Positions 18,387 to 28,930 of a stretch of DNA of 64,000 nucleotides are shown here, one piece after another. Location: contig ML058408.1 in the NCBI GenBank assembly GCA_003013855.2, forward strand, positions 4,465,001 through 4,529,000, given 5' to 3'. The position numbers were made by a program, and so were the translations under genes. The notes under the pieces are model-generated. The model saw only the letters and a program-made list of their open reading frames with translations, had not been told where the DNA came from and did no database searches. The DNA is from Liriodendron chinense. Lineage: Eukaryota > Streptophyta > Magnoliopsida > Magnoliales > Magnoliaceae. Position 1 is the first letter of the stretch, and every line of letters starts with the position of its first letter.

Positions 18387-19355
18387 GGCACCTAGGGATC
18401 GTTCCTAGGGTATCTTAGAAAAGTTTGAACAAGGTGGGAGGCAGCGGAAGTGGATTTCGGAGTTCCACAACTCCTTCTAGTTTGTTTTGCTGTCTTTATG
18501 CTCTTCCTAGTTGTTTCATGTTTCCTTGGATCATGAGCAGCTAAACCTCTTAGCTAAGGCTAAGAGGTGAAGCTTGTAATGAATCTAAGATGTTTCAATT
18601 CAGTTTTAAGTTGGTTTTAAGATTGGATTTCATGTTTATGAACAATGGTTTGAAGTTAATACAAGTTCTAAGTAGTTTTTCTTAGTCATATGATGACTCA
18701 TGGATGTTTGGGAGAATTACTTAAGTTCTTAATTGCTTTGTGTTAGTCTAGACCTGTATGATCCGAGGAATTGGAGTACGCTCTAGTACTATGATCTTCA
18801 TGCGGGAACTTCCTACCAAAGTTCTACTTTTCTGAAAATTCTGTGCTAGGTGGGACTGTGTATGTGATTTGAATCAAGTTCAAATCATGATCTAGCTTTG
18901 TCTCGTGACAGGACTTAATGATGGTTATGATTGTGAACTTAGTTTATTGGAATTGGGACTGACCTATGCAATTGAGTATGCTCGTCCTAGCTTGCATTGA
19001 GTGAATCATGTACATTGGTTTTACATATGGTAGATTGTTAGTTTTAACAGCTCTATCATCCAACTAGATAGATCTTAATTTCGATTCTAGTTGAGAAAGT
19101 GAGAAACCACAACGAATTGAGCATCAAGGATTGCTACAAGTGGATCCTTGAACCCCTAGTGCCTTTTTATAATTGTTTACTTCATTTTAAGTTCAAAAGT
19201 TGTTACTTACATCAATCTCCTACAAATCTGGTTGTTAGCTTTTCAATAGAAACTATTGGATGTGTTTGCGAAATCCTACATAAGTCCCTGTGGATCGACT
19301 TCAGTCTTACTGAGATTATTACTACATCACAACCCTACACTTGGGGAAGCGAACA

Positions 19356-20724
19356 ACTAACTATCAATCCGACGCACGTTCACTCCTGTGTTGGAGGCTC
19401 CCCCTTGGAGACTTTGTTTAGGCCTAGTAAACGGGCCAAGGAGTGCTAAAAAACCCCTAGTCTTTAGGCCGACAAACAGGCCAAGGAACGGCCAACGTCC
19501 CTAGATCGAGTTTGACTAAGAAACTCTACACTCAACTCCCAAAGGGAATTGAGTGGATGGACTCTCAATAAAGACAATCTTACTTGTCAAATGAGCCCCT
19601 TGTTCAGCGCCGGTTCGGGTTGCTTGATCTCCGCTCTCCCGTGCTTCAATCAGCTTCCCTTGCTCCCAAGATCTTGTTGCCGTTGCGTCACCAATGCCTC
19701 AGCTACACTTGATCAATCACCTTGCTTATAATGCCTTTGAGATGCCCAAGGTGATAGGAGGATGGTTGAATCTCCTACATGGGATATGTAGCTTGTTTTA
19801 ACTAGGAGATTCACCTAGAGGGTCTTTTAGAGGTCTTAAACAAGAGATATAACTATGTAGTATAGTGTCTCACCTCTAGAATTGAGAAAGGAATCAAGTC
19901 ATCTCTATGTTTCAATTTGAATGCCCTCACTTGTGATTAAACACAAGAGATATGACTTGAAACACATCCTCTTTGAGGCCCCAAATGATATACAAAATGT
20001 GTGGGTAATAAGCTCTCAAAACCCTCTCAAAATGCCCAAAAATCGAGCTCCATATTTAAAGAAAATGAGCTCGACGGTCATAAAACGGGCAAAACGGCTA
20101 GTTGCTGACCTGTCCCGACTGGTCGTGACCGGTTGGCCAGGGGCCCACGACCGGTCGTCCAAGGTCCAAAACCGGTCGGCTACAAGACAGAGTACGATGT
20201 CTATGTAGAGGAGACTGTTCGACCGATCTTGACCGGTCGGACCAGCCCAGCCGACCGGTCAAGACCAGTCGGCCCCAATGGCCTGTACACTACATGTATT
20301 GCTGTGTGGTCTGGTAGCTTGGCCGACCGGTCTTGACCAGTCGAACCAGTCCAGCCGACCGGTCTTGACCGGTCGGACAGGCCTGGGTATAGCTCAGCAG
20401 TTTGCTGTCCCAAGATTTTCACAACCCCACACTATGGCCGAGGTTTTGGATGGTCTTTTAGTGCACCTAGGGCCAATCTATGATGACTAAAGTTTTCCTT
20501 CTATGGTCAAGGTCATCAAAGAGGTTAAGGGTTAGGTTTTGGTCAAGGTTAAGGCACACCAAGGCATCACTTTTACATGTTTCTTCTTCCTTGATGCAGT
20601 AGGGCCACGTGAGCCTTCGGTCTTCATCTTTATTAAACTCAACCGACACTAGACTCACTGACCTAAGTGATTGACAAACAAGGTGCACTAGTATGCCACA
20701 GAAAAGTGCACTAACACTTCCTTC
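19356..20724. other. Unassigned spacer containing a GACCGGTC array
   Basis: No supported ORF, and no LTR ends that I can match to the other elements. A GACCGGTC array (20117-20377) with 2-base spacing, like that of Athila U3 regions, stands here without recognisable Athila LTR sequence around it. A TATTTAAAG sequence lies upstream near 20053. It may be the remnant of another LTR family or a heavily rearranged Athila LTR. Confidence 0.5.
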
Positions 20725-21310
20725 CTCTCCCACGACGTCCCTTAGCTTTTATGATGCCCTAGGAAGAGACCCTAGGTGTCCTTTTATAGTGGGGAAGCTC
20801 TCTTGAGTAGGAATCTTCCAGAAATTGCGTAAGGATACGCAATGCACAGAGAAAATCAGAGTCCGGAATTAGAAAGCTTGCTGTTTTCACATGGCCAACC
20901 GATCGGACTAGGCTGGCCGACCGGTCATGACCGGTCAGACTGTCGGTATGGCCGACTGGTCTTGACCGGTCAGACTTGGCTGGCCCATAGTCCAGTGACC
21001 TCCAGAGGTGTGGCCGACCAATCTTGGCTGGTCTGGCTTCCTTGGCCGACCGGTCACAACCAGTATGGCTTCTTCTCTTTGCATTTTTCATTCTTTCTTT
21101 CTTCTTCTCTTTCCTCTCCTTGATTTCTTCTTTCTTTGAACCCTTTTTGGGCCTTCATCTAAAGCTCCTAAACATGGTCTTTTGGTCTCCAACTGGGTGA
21201 AGTTCACTCTCATTCCTACAATCACAAAACATGCATTAGATGGCCCTTTTAAACATGAAAAATCATGCATATAAAGTGATGTAATGGGTTGGCAAATGTA
21301 TAAATTAGAG
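20725..21310 (-). repeat. Truncated Athila LTR (K), U3 end
   Basis: The plus strand ends GGTTCAACA at 21310, the reverse complement of an LTR start like that of element D. It contains a GACCGGTC array (20895-21064) and a TATA box (CTTTTATA near 20780). Homology to other LTRs fades near 20725, so R-U5 is missing. It abuts the gag of element F at 21311; the 5 bases there (TGTAG) may be half of a target duplication. Confidence 0.7.
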
Positions 21311-21819
21311 GTTCAACATGTAGTGAGACTTAAAGTATTTTCATTTTCCCTTATAAAGAAAGCTAAGGCTTGGCTTCATACATTAAGGCCAAGATCAATT
21401 GGCATATGGACTGAGATGACTAGGGAGTTCATTAAAAAGTTCTTCCATACTCACAAAACGATAATGTTGAGGCGCCTTATCATGAATTTTGCTCAAAAAG
21501 AGGATGAGACCTTCTTCCAATGTTGGGACAAGTTTAAGGACTTATTAAATGCATGCCTACATCATGGCTATGAAATTTGGCGAGTAATAAGCTTTTTCTA
21601 TGAAGGACTGACTTCACCCATGCGCCTATTCGTAAAGATGATATGCAATGAAGAATTCATGAATAAAGAAGTCGAGGAAGCAAGGGACTATTTTGATGAC
21701 TTGGCTGAGAATGCATAATCTTGGGATACATCTAAACCAACAAATCCCAAGACAAGCCAACAAAAGGAAAAAGGAGGAATTTATGTCCTCTCAGAAGAAT
21801 AACATAAGTGCACGTGTGG
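21311..21819 (+). pseudogene. gag: Gag core fragment of Athila element F
   Basis: The Gag core reads LKVFSFSLIKKAKAWLHTLRPRSIG, REFIKKFFHTHKT, LIMNFAQKEDETFFQCWDKFKDLLNAC and HHGYEIWRVISFFYEGLTSPMR. It is open to a TAA at 21716-21718, after which homology continues (WDTSKPTNPKTSQQKEKGGIYVLS) up to the insertion point of D at 21819. The N-terminal part is missing. Confidence 0.85.
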
Positions 21820-23761
21820 TGTTCGCTTGCCTCAAGTGTAAGGCTGCGATGTAGTAATAAATCTCGGTAAGACCAAGGTCGATCCACAGGGAAAGAGGTA
21901 AACAATTCCAAGTACTCTAATAACTAGAATCTAAGAAGTTTGAGAAGATAGTTTTTCACATAAAATAGAAAAATCTGAAATTAAGAAGAACTAGAGCATT
22001 AAGGATCCACTTGTAGTAGTCCAATGCCAATCCATTCATCCAAGTACAACACAATTAGAATCAAAGTCCTATCTCTCATCTAATTGGAAGATATAACATT
22101 CAAGCACAAATAATCCCACTTAAATCTGGAAATTAGATTTCTAGTTCTAATGAAGCACATAGAACTTGAACTTGTAGCCTTCGGAGTAACAGCCATGCCT
22201 ATGGACTATGGCATGCTCAAGGGTTACTACAATTCTAATTCAAACAACCCAATCATGGTAATCTTAGAGAATTGCAAGGAACTCATGTCCGGAGCACACA
22301 AACTCTCACAAAACTTCTAAAAAACCAAACTTTATTCAAACTAGAACTTCAAAATCCAAAATTAAGAAAAGGGTACTTGAAATAAAAGAATTAAAGCATT
22401 GGAACCAACTACAAATTTCACCTCTAGCTCTAGCTAAGAGGTTAGCTAAGGAAAAACATATTAAAACTAGAACTAGAACTAAGAAAAGGAAGAAAAACTA
22501 GCTGGAGGAGGCTAGGTAGCCTCCTGGGACTTGAACTCCTTGCTCCCCACGTCCTTGGTTGATTTGGAATAGAAGAGAGCACCTCCTTTTATAGTGCAGC
22601 AATAGTACAGCAACATAGCAGAATTTGTTTCGCCTGGTACGGCTTAACCAATGGTCGGATTGCCTTCAAATTGGTTTGTAGCTTCCTTGTAATGTGATCT
22701 TCCTCATAGATGATTTAGATTTACAAGATTATCCTCTGAATGGGCCCACCAATCACATCACCGACCGCCTCTCAAAATCGCGCACTTTGGGTACCTTCAG
22801 AACCAGTCATCTTGCTTTCAACGCCCCGGAGTGTACAGAGGTTGGATTGATCTCAAATTTTGAACATTGGTATAAAACTTCCTCCTCTACATGATGGATG
22901 GATTAGATTGTCCAAAAAAACCCCAGAATATGGTCCGAAAATTAGAACACTCAGCCCTTTTATAAACTCTGCGCAGTTGGATCTTTCTAGATGGTCCATC
23001 TTTCTTCAACCGGTACGATCAAACCACACATCCTTTTGATCTGAAACTTTTGTGGTTATTTATATATGGATGTGTTCTAAAAGATGGTCAAAGTAGATTC
23101 TTCATATCATCAATGATGAGTCCTCTGGACCGGCCCAGAGTTGAGCAGCGAAATCTGGAACTTTCTGGACAGTTCGTATTGTTTTGGCCACCACGGTCAA
23201 TCCGTAGCTCCGATCGACACGAAACCACTTGGGTTAGTTCGGCGTCGAGCTCCTCTTCGACATGGATGTGTTGGATGTTCAAATATCATTAAGATCAGCC
23301 CAGAAAAATGGTCTGAAAAACTAGGTGCGGGAATACATTGCTGTTTTAGAATCTGGAATCTGAAACTTGCATGGCCGACCGGTCACGACCGGTCGGACAG
23401 GGCTGGCCGACCGGTCATGACCGGTCAGGCCCTCTTTGGCATTACTCCAGCAAGCATGGCCGACCGGTCAAGACCGGTCGGGCTTCCTTGGCCGACCGGT
23501 CAAGACCGGTCGGTCTCTTTTTCTTCTTGTTTTCTTCCTTTCTTTCTTCTATTTTCTTCTTTCTTTGCTTCCTTCTTTCTTTGGTCCACCTTGGGCCTTC
23601 ATCAAAGGCTCCAAATGGCCCCTTTTTGGTCTCTAATTGAGTGAAGTCCGCTCTCATTCCTATAATCACAAAACATGTGTTAGATGGGCCTTTAAATCAT
23701 GAAAATCATGCAAACCATGTCATGTAATGGGCAATGCAATGTATAAATTGGAGGTTCAACA
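21820..23761 (-). repeat. 3' LTR of element D (1942 bp)
   Basis: Begins TGTTCGCTTGCCTCAAG and ends GGAGGTTCAACA on the plus strand. A GACCGGTC array lies at 23375-23513 in U3 with 2-base pair spacing. About 400 bp longer than the LTRs of C, E, F, H and I, but homologous to the LTR of G. Confidence 0.95.
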
Positions 23762-24875
23762 CACCCCCCAACCAGCTTTTTGCTAGTCCCGAGCAAAACA
23801 TGCATGAAACAATTTCAAACCTCCAAACCCAACTCTCCCTCAGAACCCATGATTCTATCCATTCCAAGGTGTATAAGTATAAAATTTGAAAAAATTAGGT
23901 GATAGAAGCTGAAATCTTGGACTCTCAAAACATAATAAGTGTCTACATGAAATTCCCACTGATTGATTGATAAATAGAAGAACTCGAACAAATTCAACCT
24001 AGTGTGCATAGTGAAAGTTCATCTCATGAGTTTCTGGGATCATCTTCTTCATAGATTAAGTAAACCAAGGATTTTAAGGTGCACAGAGCAACAACAAGCC
24101 TATGACAGGAATTTGCCTTACCGTCCTTCCGACGGCTTTCACACTACGTCCCATTTCCGGCTTTGGTTACGGTTCGACCATCCCCCGGTTGGTAATAGGT
24201 AGCCCTTTTCGAAATTTTCCACCATTTTTCCTTCATTCCCGATTTCATCCTTTCTTTCCTTTTTCTTTTAAAATTAGATAGGATTTTTAAAAATCCATAT
24301 CTTTCATTATTTTCCCATGGACAAGGATGGACAAAATACCCCGGCTTGGTTTCTCAACACCTTTATATCAAAGTCTAGCTAATCCACAAATCACATAAAC
24401 CTTTCAACTCATGAAAATCGTGTAATGTGAACTTGGTGTGAAGGTGTTCAAATTTTCTATCAATCACAACAATAGGGGAACTAACATATAAAACCATTAT
24501 GTTGGGAGAATTCAAGACTTACAACATCACACACTTCATATCTCCTCTTCTTATACTCATATCATCTCGAATGCATGGAAATACGGTTTTCTAAAAGAAT
24601 TTTGAAATTTTAGAAAATTCGAAAAAATTTGCGCATGTGAGGCTCGAAATGTTGCAACATGCTAGATGAGGAATCTCATCTCACCCCCCAACCAAATCTT
24701 GCATTGTCCTCAATGTAAAAAGATATGCAATTAGCATGAACATGAGAGCAATTGTAAAATATGAGTGAGAACAATAGTACCTGAGATAGCAAGTTGATCA
24801 ATTCTAGCATCTTCCATTGTCTCAATGAGACTTATTCAATCCTAATTGCAGAAAAATAAATCCTAACCTACCTAC
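23762..24875 (-). other. Noncoding 3' region of element D with two polypurine tracts
   Basis: The functional tract abuts the 3' LTR at 23762-23774 (GCTGGTTGGGGGGTG on the minus strand). A second copy lies at 24682-24698 (GATTTGGTTGGGGGGTGA). The sequence between them is homologous to the same region of C, E and F. No supported ORF. Confidence 0.75.
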
Positions 24876-26519
24876 CTACCTTTGATTAGTCCGATCAACT
24901 ACATGATCAAAGTTGAGCAGGATCTTCATGAATTTCAATAAATTTCTCATGAGGACCATCCAAAGTCCTGCTCGACAGTAAACATGTGTGCTTCTTATCA
25001 TTGAAGTCCAATCGTATTGTGCACCACATGCATAAAAGGAGGAGATAAGAGCAGCAAAAAGATATCTCCTCAAATTCTGATTTGGGTTATGATTGATTAA
25101 AAATGGGTCCTCCCAATCAGAATTTTCAATGGGCTGAAGGACCCATGATGGTGGAGAGACACTCATCAAGTTTTCATTGGTTAAAGTTGTCTCCTCCACA
25201 ATATCAGAATTGTACGGTGCTTCCACAAACAATGGTAAAGAGTGTAAATCAGTGGAAAGGTGTTCTTCAGGCACCGGCACCGTGTCTAACAAAATGTCCA
25301 ACTCCTTAATCATCTCATCATCAAGATCATAAGATTGGGCCAAGCATTCCTCGAGGAAATCGAGATAGTCGGATGAAGGATCATGATCTTGCTTGAGTGA
25401 GTGCAAAAATTCAGTTTCGATGGTGAGGGACTCTCCCTCCATGGAGTGGAATTCTTCCAAACTAGGTTCTCCATAACTAGTATGAGGCACCGAGTCGGAA
25501 GTATGCAAGGCTTTAACAATCTCTTGAATAATGGGGTCGTTTGAATTTTCAAAGTGAGCCAAGCATTCGTCCAAAGAATCTGAATTTTCACTCATGAGAG
25601 TCTCATTCTCCACATTAAAATTAAACATGGCAAGTTGGTGGAGTGACTCAAAAATATCAACTTCGGCCGTCTCTCTAGCATGCATATCCTCTAGAGACTC
25701 ATAATCATTATGCCCTTGGGAAAAAGAAACCATAGGTTCATAACCATTCACCAAACCCTCATTGTAGGCAACCCCACTACCACTTTCAAATTTTATGGAT
25801 TCCTCGGGTTCGTCAACCGTCATTGAAATTTCTTCATCATTAAGTTCAAAGCATCCAAAAGAGATAGTGGACTCACCATAATTGATGATGACATTGGGAT
25901 CATCGAAATCAATCTCCTTTAAAAGTCTATCCATTAAATCCGAAGAAGGTGGGACTTGGATAGCCTCATCCTCCTCATTGTTGGGGATTGATTCGGTGTT
26001 CCCAATGTTGGGTTTAATATTTTGAGATGGCGAGAGGTTTTGTATGTATTGCTCAGTTGTTTTCATAAACTCTCGCAGCACATCCTCAAGAGTTTGTGTC
26101 GGTTGCGGCTCATGAGAAAGAAACTCTTGAGGATAGTTGTTGGCATCCATGGTTGGCTCATCTTCCAAGTTGAAATTTTGATGCTCCCACCAATTTGGAT
26201 TATGCATGTCATATGTTGGGCTTTTAGATGGTTGTTGACATGTGTAGCCATACAAGTGATCATACATTGTCCTAACCGGTGGAACATTATTCATCTCTTT
26301 CCGATACTCTCCCATTATCTTACGTTGTGCCTCAATATGTGTATTGTTTTCATTAATGTAATTACGCATCGTCTTACGTGGGGAGGTAGTGGAGGTTGAT
26401 TGAATCTCAGAAAAATACGTATGCTTATAATGGTTCCAATCATAATGATTTTGGGTCTCAAAATCCGACGTCTCATCCTCCAAAAGGTACTTGTACGCAC
26501 CATTCGTCCAATCATACAT
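24876..26519 (-). CDS. 547-codon acidic ORF of element D, Athila spacer/linker-derived
   Basis: The ORF is intact from MYDWTNGAYK to a stop at 24876, in a leader-ORF-3'UTR layout that makes it the only product of D. It has no zinc knuckle, no D(T/L)G(S/A) protease motif and no RT or integrase motif. Residues near 105-150 resemble the spacer after the Athila zinc knuckle (HNPNWWEHQNFNL against NANWKNHPNFSW; QTLEDVLREFMKTTEQYIQN against TLEEMLGAFVSVQAEYNKTN). Two later segments (SLDECLAHFE.. near 310; LEECLAQSYDLDDEMIKELD near 395) resemble the protease-RT linker (LEACVAHSHEINDDTIREMD). The middle is rich in D/E; the last 60 residues are more basic and hydrophobic (GLWMVLMRNLLKFMKILLNF). The function is unknown. 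It may act with a helper Gag, but this is inference. Confidence 0.75.
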   Translation of the reverse strand: MYDWTNGAYKYLLEDETSDFETQNHYDWNHYKHTYFSEIQSTSTTSPRKTMRNYINENNTHIEAQRKIMGEYRKEMNNVPPVRTMYDHLYGYTCQQPSKSPTYDMHNPNWWEHQNFNLEDEPTMDANNYPQEFLSHEPQPTQTLEDVLREFMKTTEQYIQNLSPSQNIKPNIGNTESIPNNEEDEAIQVPPSSDLMDRLLKEIDFDDPNVIINYGESTISFGCFELNDEEISMTVDEPEESIKFESGSGVAYNEGLVNGYEPMVSFSQGHNDYESLEDMHARETAEVDIFESLHQLAMFNFNVENETLMSENSDSLDECLAHFENSNDPIIQEIVKALHTSDSVPHTSYGEPSLEEFHSMEGESLTIETEFLHSLKQDHDPSSDYLDFLEECLAQSYDLDDEMIKELDILLDTVPVPEEHLSTDLHSLPLFVEAPYNSDIVEETTLTNENLMSVSPPSWVLQPIENSDWEDPFLINHNPNQNLRRYLFAALISSFYACGAQYDWTSMIRSTHVYCRAGLWMVLMRNLLKFMKILLNFDHVVDRTNQR

Positions 26520-26760
26520 GATGAAATTTTAAAGAATTGGGAACTACCCTAATCTAGAAAAAAGAACAAAAAGAAGGGATATGGGGAGATGTTACCCAAT
26601 AGAGTGAGATCTATGTCAGCAACAATGTCCTACAAAATCAAAAAAGAATTTGTTAGTAATCTAAAAAAAAATCAGAAAATCTACTTCTATAAAAACTGAA
26701 AATCCTACCTAACTAAGATTACTCTATAGCTACTAGAACAATTAAAACCGTTTAACTTTT
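26520..26760 (-). other. Leader of element D
   Basis: About 240 bases between the primer site and the ATG of the ORF. AT-rich, and no ORF or repeat seen. Confidence 0.7.
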
Positions 26761-26778
26761 TCCCCGGCAACGGCGCCA
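26761..26778 (-). other. tRNA-Asp primer-binding site of element D
   Basis: The minus strand reads TGGCGCCGTTGCCGGGGA, a perfect match to the 3' end of plant tRNA-Asp(GUC) as I recall it. It starts six bases inside the 5' LTR, the spacing also seen in I. Confidence 0.9.
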
Positions 26779-26784
26779 AAAACT

Positions 26785-28727
26785 TGTTCGCTTGCCTCAA
26801 GTGTAAGGCTGCGATGTAGTAATAAATCTCGGTAAGACCGAGGTCGATCCACAGGGAAAGAGGTAAACAATTCCAAGTACTCTAATAACTAGAATCTAAG
26901 AAGTTTGAGAAGATAGTTTTTCACATAAAATAGAAAAATCTGAAATTAAGAAGAACTAGAGCATTAAGGATCCACTTGTAGTAGTCCAATGCCAATCCAT
27001 TCATCCAAGTACAACACAATTAGAATCAAAGTCCTATCTCTCATCTAATTGGAAGATATAACATTCAAGCACAAATAATCCCACTTAAATCTGGAAATTA
27101 GATTTCTAGTTCTAATGAAGCACATAGAACTTGAACTTGTAGCCTTCGGAGTAACAGCCATGCCTATGGACTATGGCATGCTCAAGGGTTACTACAATTC
27201 TAATTCAAACAACCCAATCATGGTAATCTTAGAGAATTGCAAGGAACTCATGTCCGGAGCACACAAACTCTCACAAAACTTCTAAAAAACCAAACTTTAT
27301 TCAAACTAGAACTTCAAAATCCAAAATTAAGAAAAGGGTACTTGAAATAAAAGAATTAAAGCATTGGAACCAACTACAAATTTCACCTCTAGCTCTAGCT
27401 AAGAGGTTAGCTAAGGAAAAACATATTAAAACTAGAACTAGAACTAAGAAAAGGAAGAAAAACTAGCTGGAGGAGGCTAGGTAGCCTCCTGGGACTTGAA
27501 CTCCTTGCTCCCCACGTCCTTGGTTGATTTGGAATAGAAGAGAGCACCTCCTTTTATAGTGCAGCAATAGTACAGCAACATAGCAGAATTTGTTTCGCCT
27601 GGTACGGCTTAACCAATGGTCGGATTGCCTTCAAATTTGGTTTGTAGCTTCCTTGTAATGTGATCTTCCTCATAGATGATTTAGATTTACAAGATTATCC
27701 TCTGAATGGGCCCACCAATCACATCACCGACCGCCTCTCAAAATCGCGCACTTTGGGTACCTTCAGAACCAGTCATCTTGCTTTCAACGCCCCGGAGTGT
27801 ACAGAGGTCGGATTGATCTCAAATTTTGAACATTGGTATAAAAATTCCTCCTCTACATGATGGATGGATTAGATTGTCCAAAAAAACCCCAGAATATGGT
27901 CCGAAAATTAGAACACTCAGCCCTTTTATAAACTCTGCGCAGTTGGATCTTTCTAGATGGTCCATCTTTCTTCAACCGGTACGATCAAACCACACATCCT
28001 TTTGATCTGAAACTTTTGTGGTTATTTATATATGGATGTGTTCTAAAAGATGGTCAAAGTAGATTCTTCATATCATCAATGATGAGTCCTCTGGACCGGC
28101 CCAGAGTTGAGCAGCGAAATCTGGAACTTTCTGGACAGTTCGTATTGTTTTGGCCACCACGGTCAATCCGTAGCTCCGATCGACACGAAACCACTTGGGT
28201 TAGTTCGGCGTCGAGCTCCTCTTCGACATGGATGTGTTGGATGTTCAAATATCATTAAGATCAGCCCAGAAAAATGGTCCGAAAAACCAGGTGCGGGAAT
28301 ACATTGCTGTTTTAGAATCTGGAATCTGAAACTTGCATGGCCGACCGGTCACGACCGGTCGGACAGGGCTGGCCGACCGGTCATGACCGGTCAGGCCCTC
28401 TTTGGCATTACTCCAGCAAGCATGGCCGACCGGTCAAGACCGGTCGGGCTTCCTTGGCCGACCGGTCAAGACCGGTCGGTCTCTTTTTCTTCTTGTTTTC
28501 TTCCTTTCTTTCTTCTATTTTCTTCTTTCTTTGCTTCCTTCTTTCTTTGGTCCACCTTGGGCCTTCATCAAAGGCTCCAAATGGCCCCTTTTTGGTCTCT
28601 AATTGAGTGAAGTCCGCTCTCATTCCTATAATCACAAAACATGTGTTAGATGGGCCTTTAAATCATGAAAATCATGCAAACCATGTCATGTAATGGGCAA
28701 TGCAATGTATAAATTGGAGGTTCAACA
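26785..28727 (-). repeat. 5' LTR of element D (1943 bp)
   Basis: Nearly identical to 21820-23761; a 1-bp insertion (AAATTTGG against AAATTGG) explains the length difference. A TATA box (TATAAAAG, minus strand) lies at 27551-27558 and a GACCGGTC array at 28341-28479. Confidence 0.95.
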
Positions 28728-28732
28728 TGTGG

Positions 28733-28930
28733 CTAGCCTTACAAGAAAGGTCGAGGCCATGGAATTGAAGAAAGGTGGGACGATTAACCCAAAGGATGTT
28801 GAAATTGTTTGTGAAATTTATATCGAAAATCAACATGCAACACAGGATTGTCCCACAATTCCTGCATTCCAAGAAATCTTATAAGAACAATCAAATGCCA
28901 TAAACAATTATCAACGACCATTTAGTGCTC
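28733..28930 (+). pseudogene. gag: Gag zinc-knuckle fragment of Athila element F
   Basis: Continues the F gag after the D duplication (LTRKVEAMELKKGGTINPKD) into the knuckle CEIYIENQHATQDC. The second Cys of C-X2-C is Tyr, so the metal site is lost. A TAA follows near 28882. The piece ends at 28930, where E inserted, and continues at 38775. Confidence 0.85.

Larger units (their letters stand above)
3344..19355 (+). mobile_element. Element C: Athila-like Ty3/gypsy retrotransposon, interrupted by B, 3' part
   Basis: C runs from mid-gag (3344) through protease, RT and RNase H to 6514. It is interrupted by B (6515-15393; duplicated target CTAAC at 6510-6514 and 15394-15398), then resumes with integrase, a 1.1-kb noncoding stretch and the 3' LTR ending at 19355. 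Its 5' part lies left of element A, outside the window. Many stops, frameshifts and deletions show it is an old, dead copy. There is no env-like ORF between integrase and the 3' LTR, unlike Arabidopsis Athila. Confidence 0.9.
17809..19355 (+). repeat. 3' LTR of Athila element C (1547 bp)
   Basis: Begins TGTTGAGCTCTTAATTGTGC directly after the polypurine tract and ends CTTGGGGAAGCGAACA. U3 carries a GACCGGTC array (18045-18273). A TATA box (TATAAAAG) lies near 18378-18386. The U5 end is the same as in E, F, H and I. Confidence 0.9.
21820..28727 (-). mobile_element. Element D: young non-autonomous Athila-like element with a single ORF
   Basis: Complete insertion with LTRs 21820-23761 (1942 bp) and 26785-28727 (1943 bp), flanked by exact duplications TGTGG at 21815-21819 and 28728-28732. 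The LTRs show five substitutions and one 1-bp indel by eye, about 0.1 million years at an assumed 1.3e-8 per site per year. Minus-strand order: 5' LTR, perfect tRNA-Asp primer site, leader, one 547-codon ORF, 1.1-kb noncoding region with two polypurine tracts, 3' LTR. No capsid, protease, RT or integrase is encoded, so it must have moved with proteins of another Athila element. Confidence 0.95.

Noticed and set aside
19099..19449. 116-codon ORF overlapping the end of LTR C
   Set aside because: Chance frame crossing from the U5 end of the LTR into flanking DNA; not open in other LTR copies.
23371..23640. ORFs with repeated RPVxTGR / DRSRPVG peptides (also near 20201-20490, 28337-28606, 30078-30284 and 59115-59347)
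   Set aside because: These are translations of the GACCGGTC arrays in U3, open in several frames at once, differ between copies and lie upstream of the TATA box.
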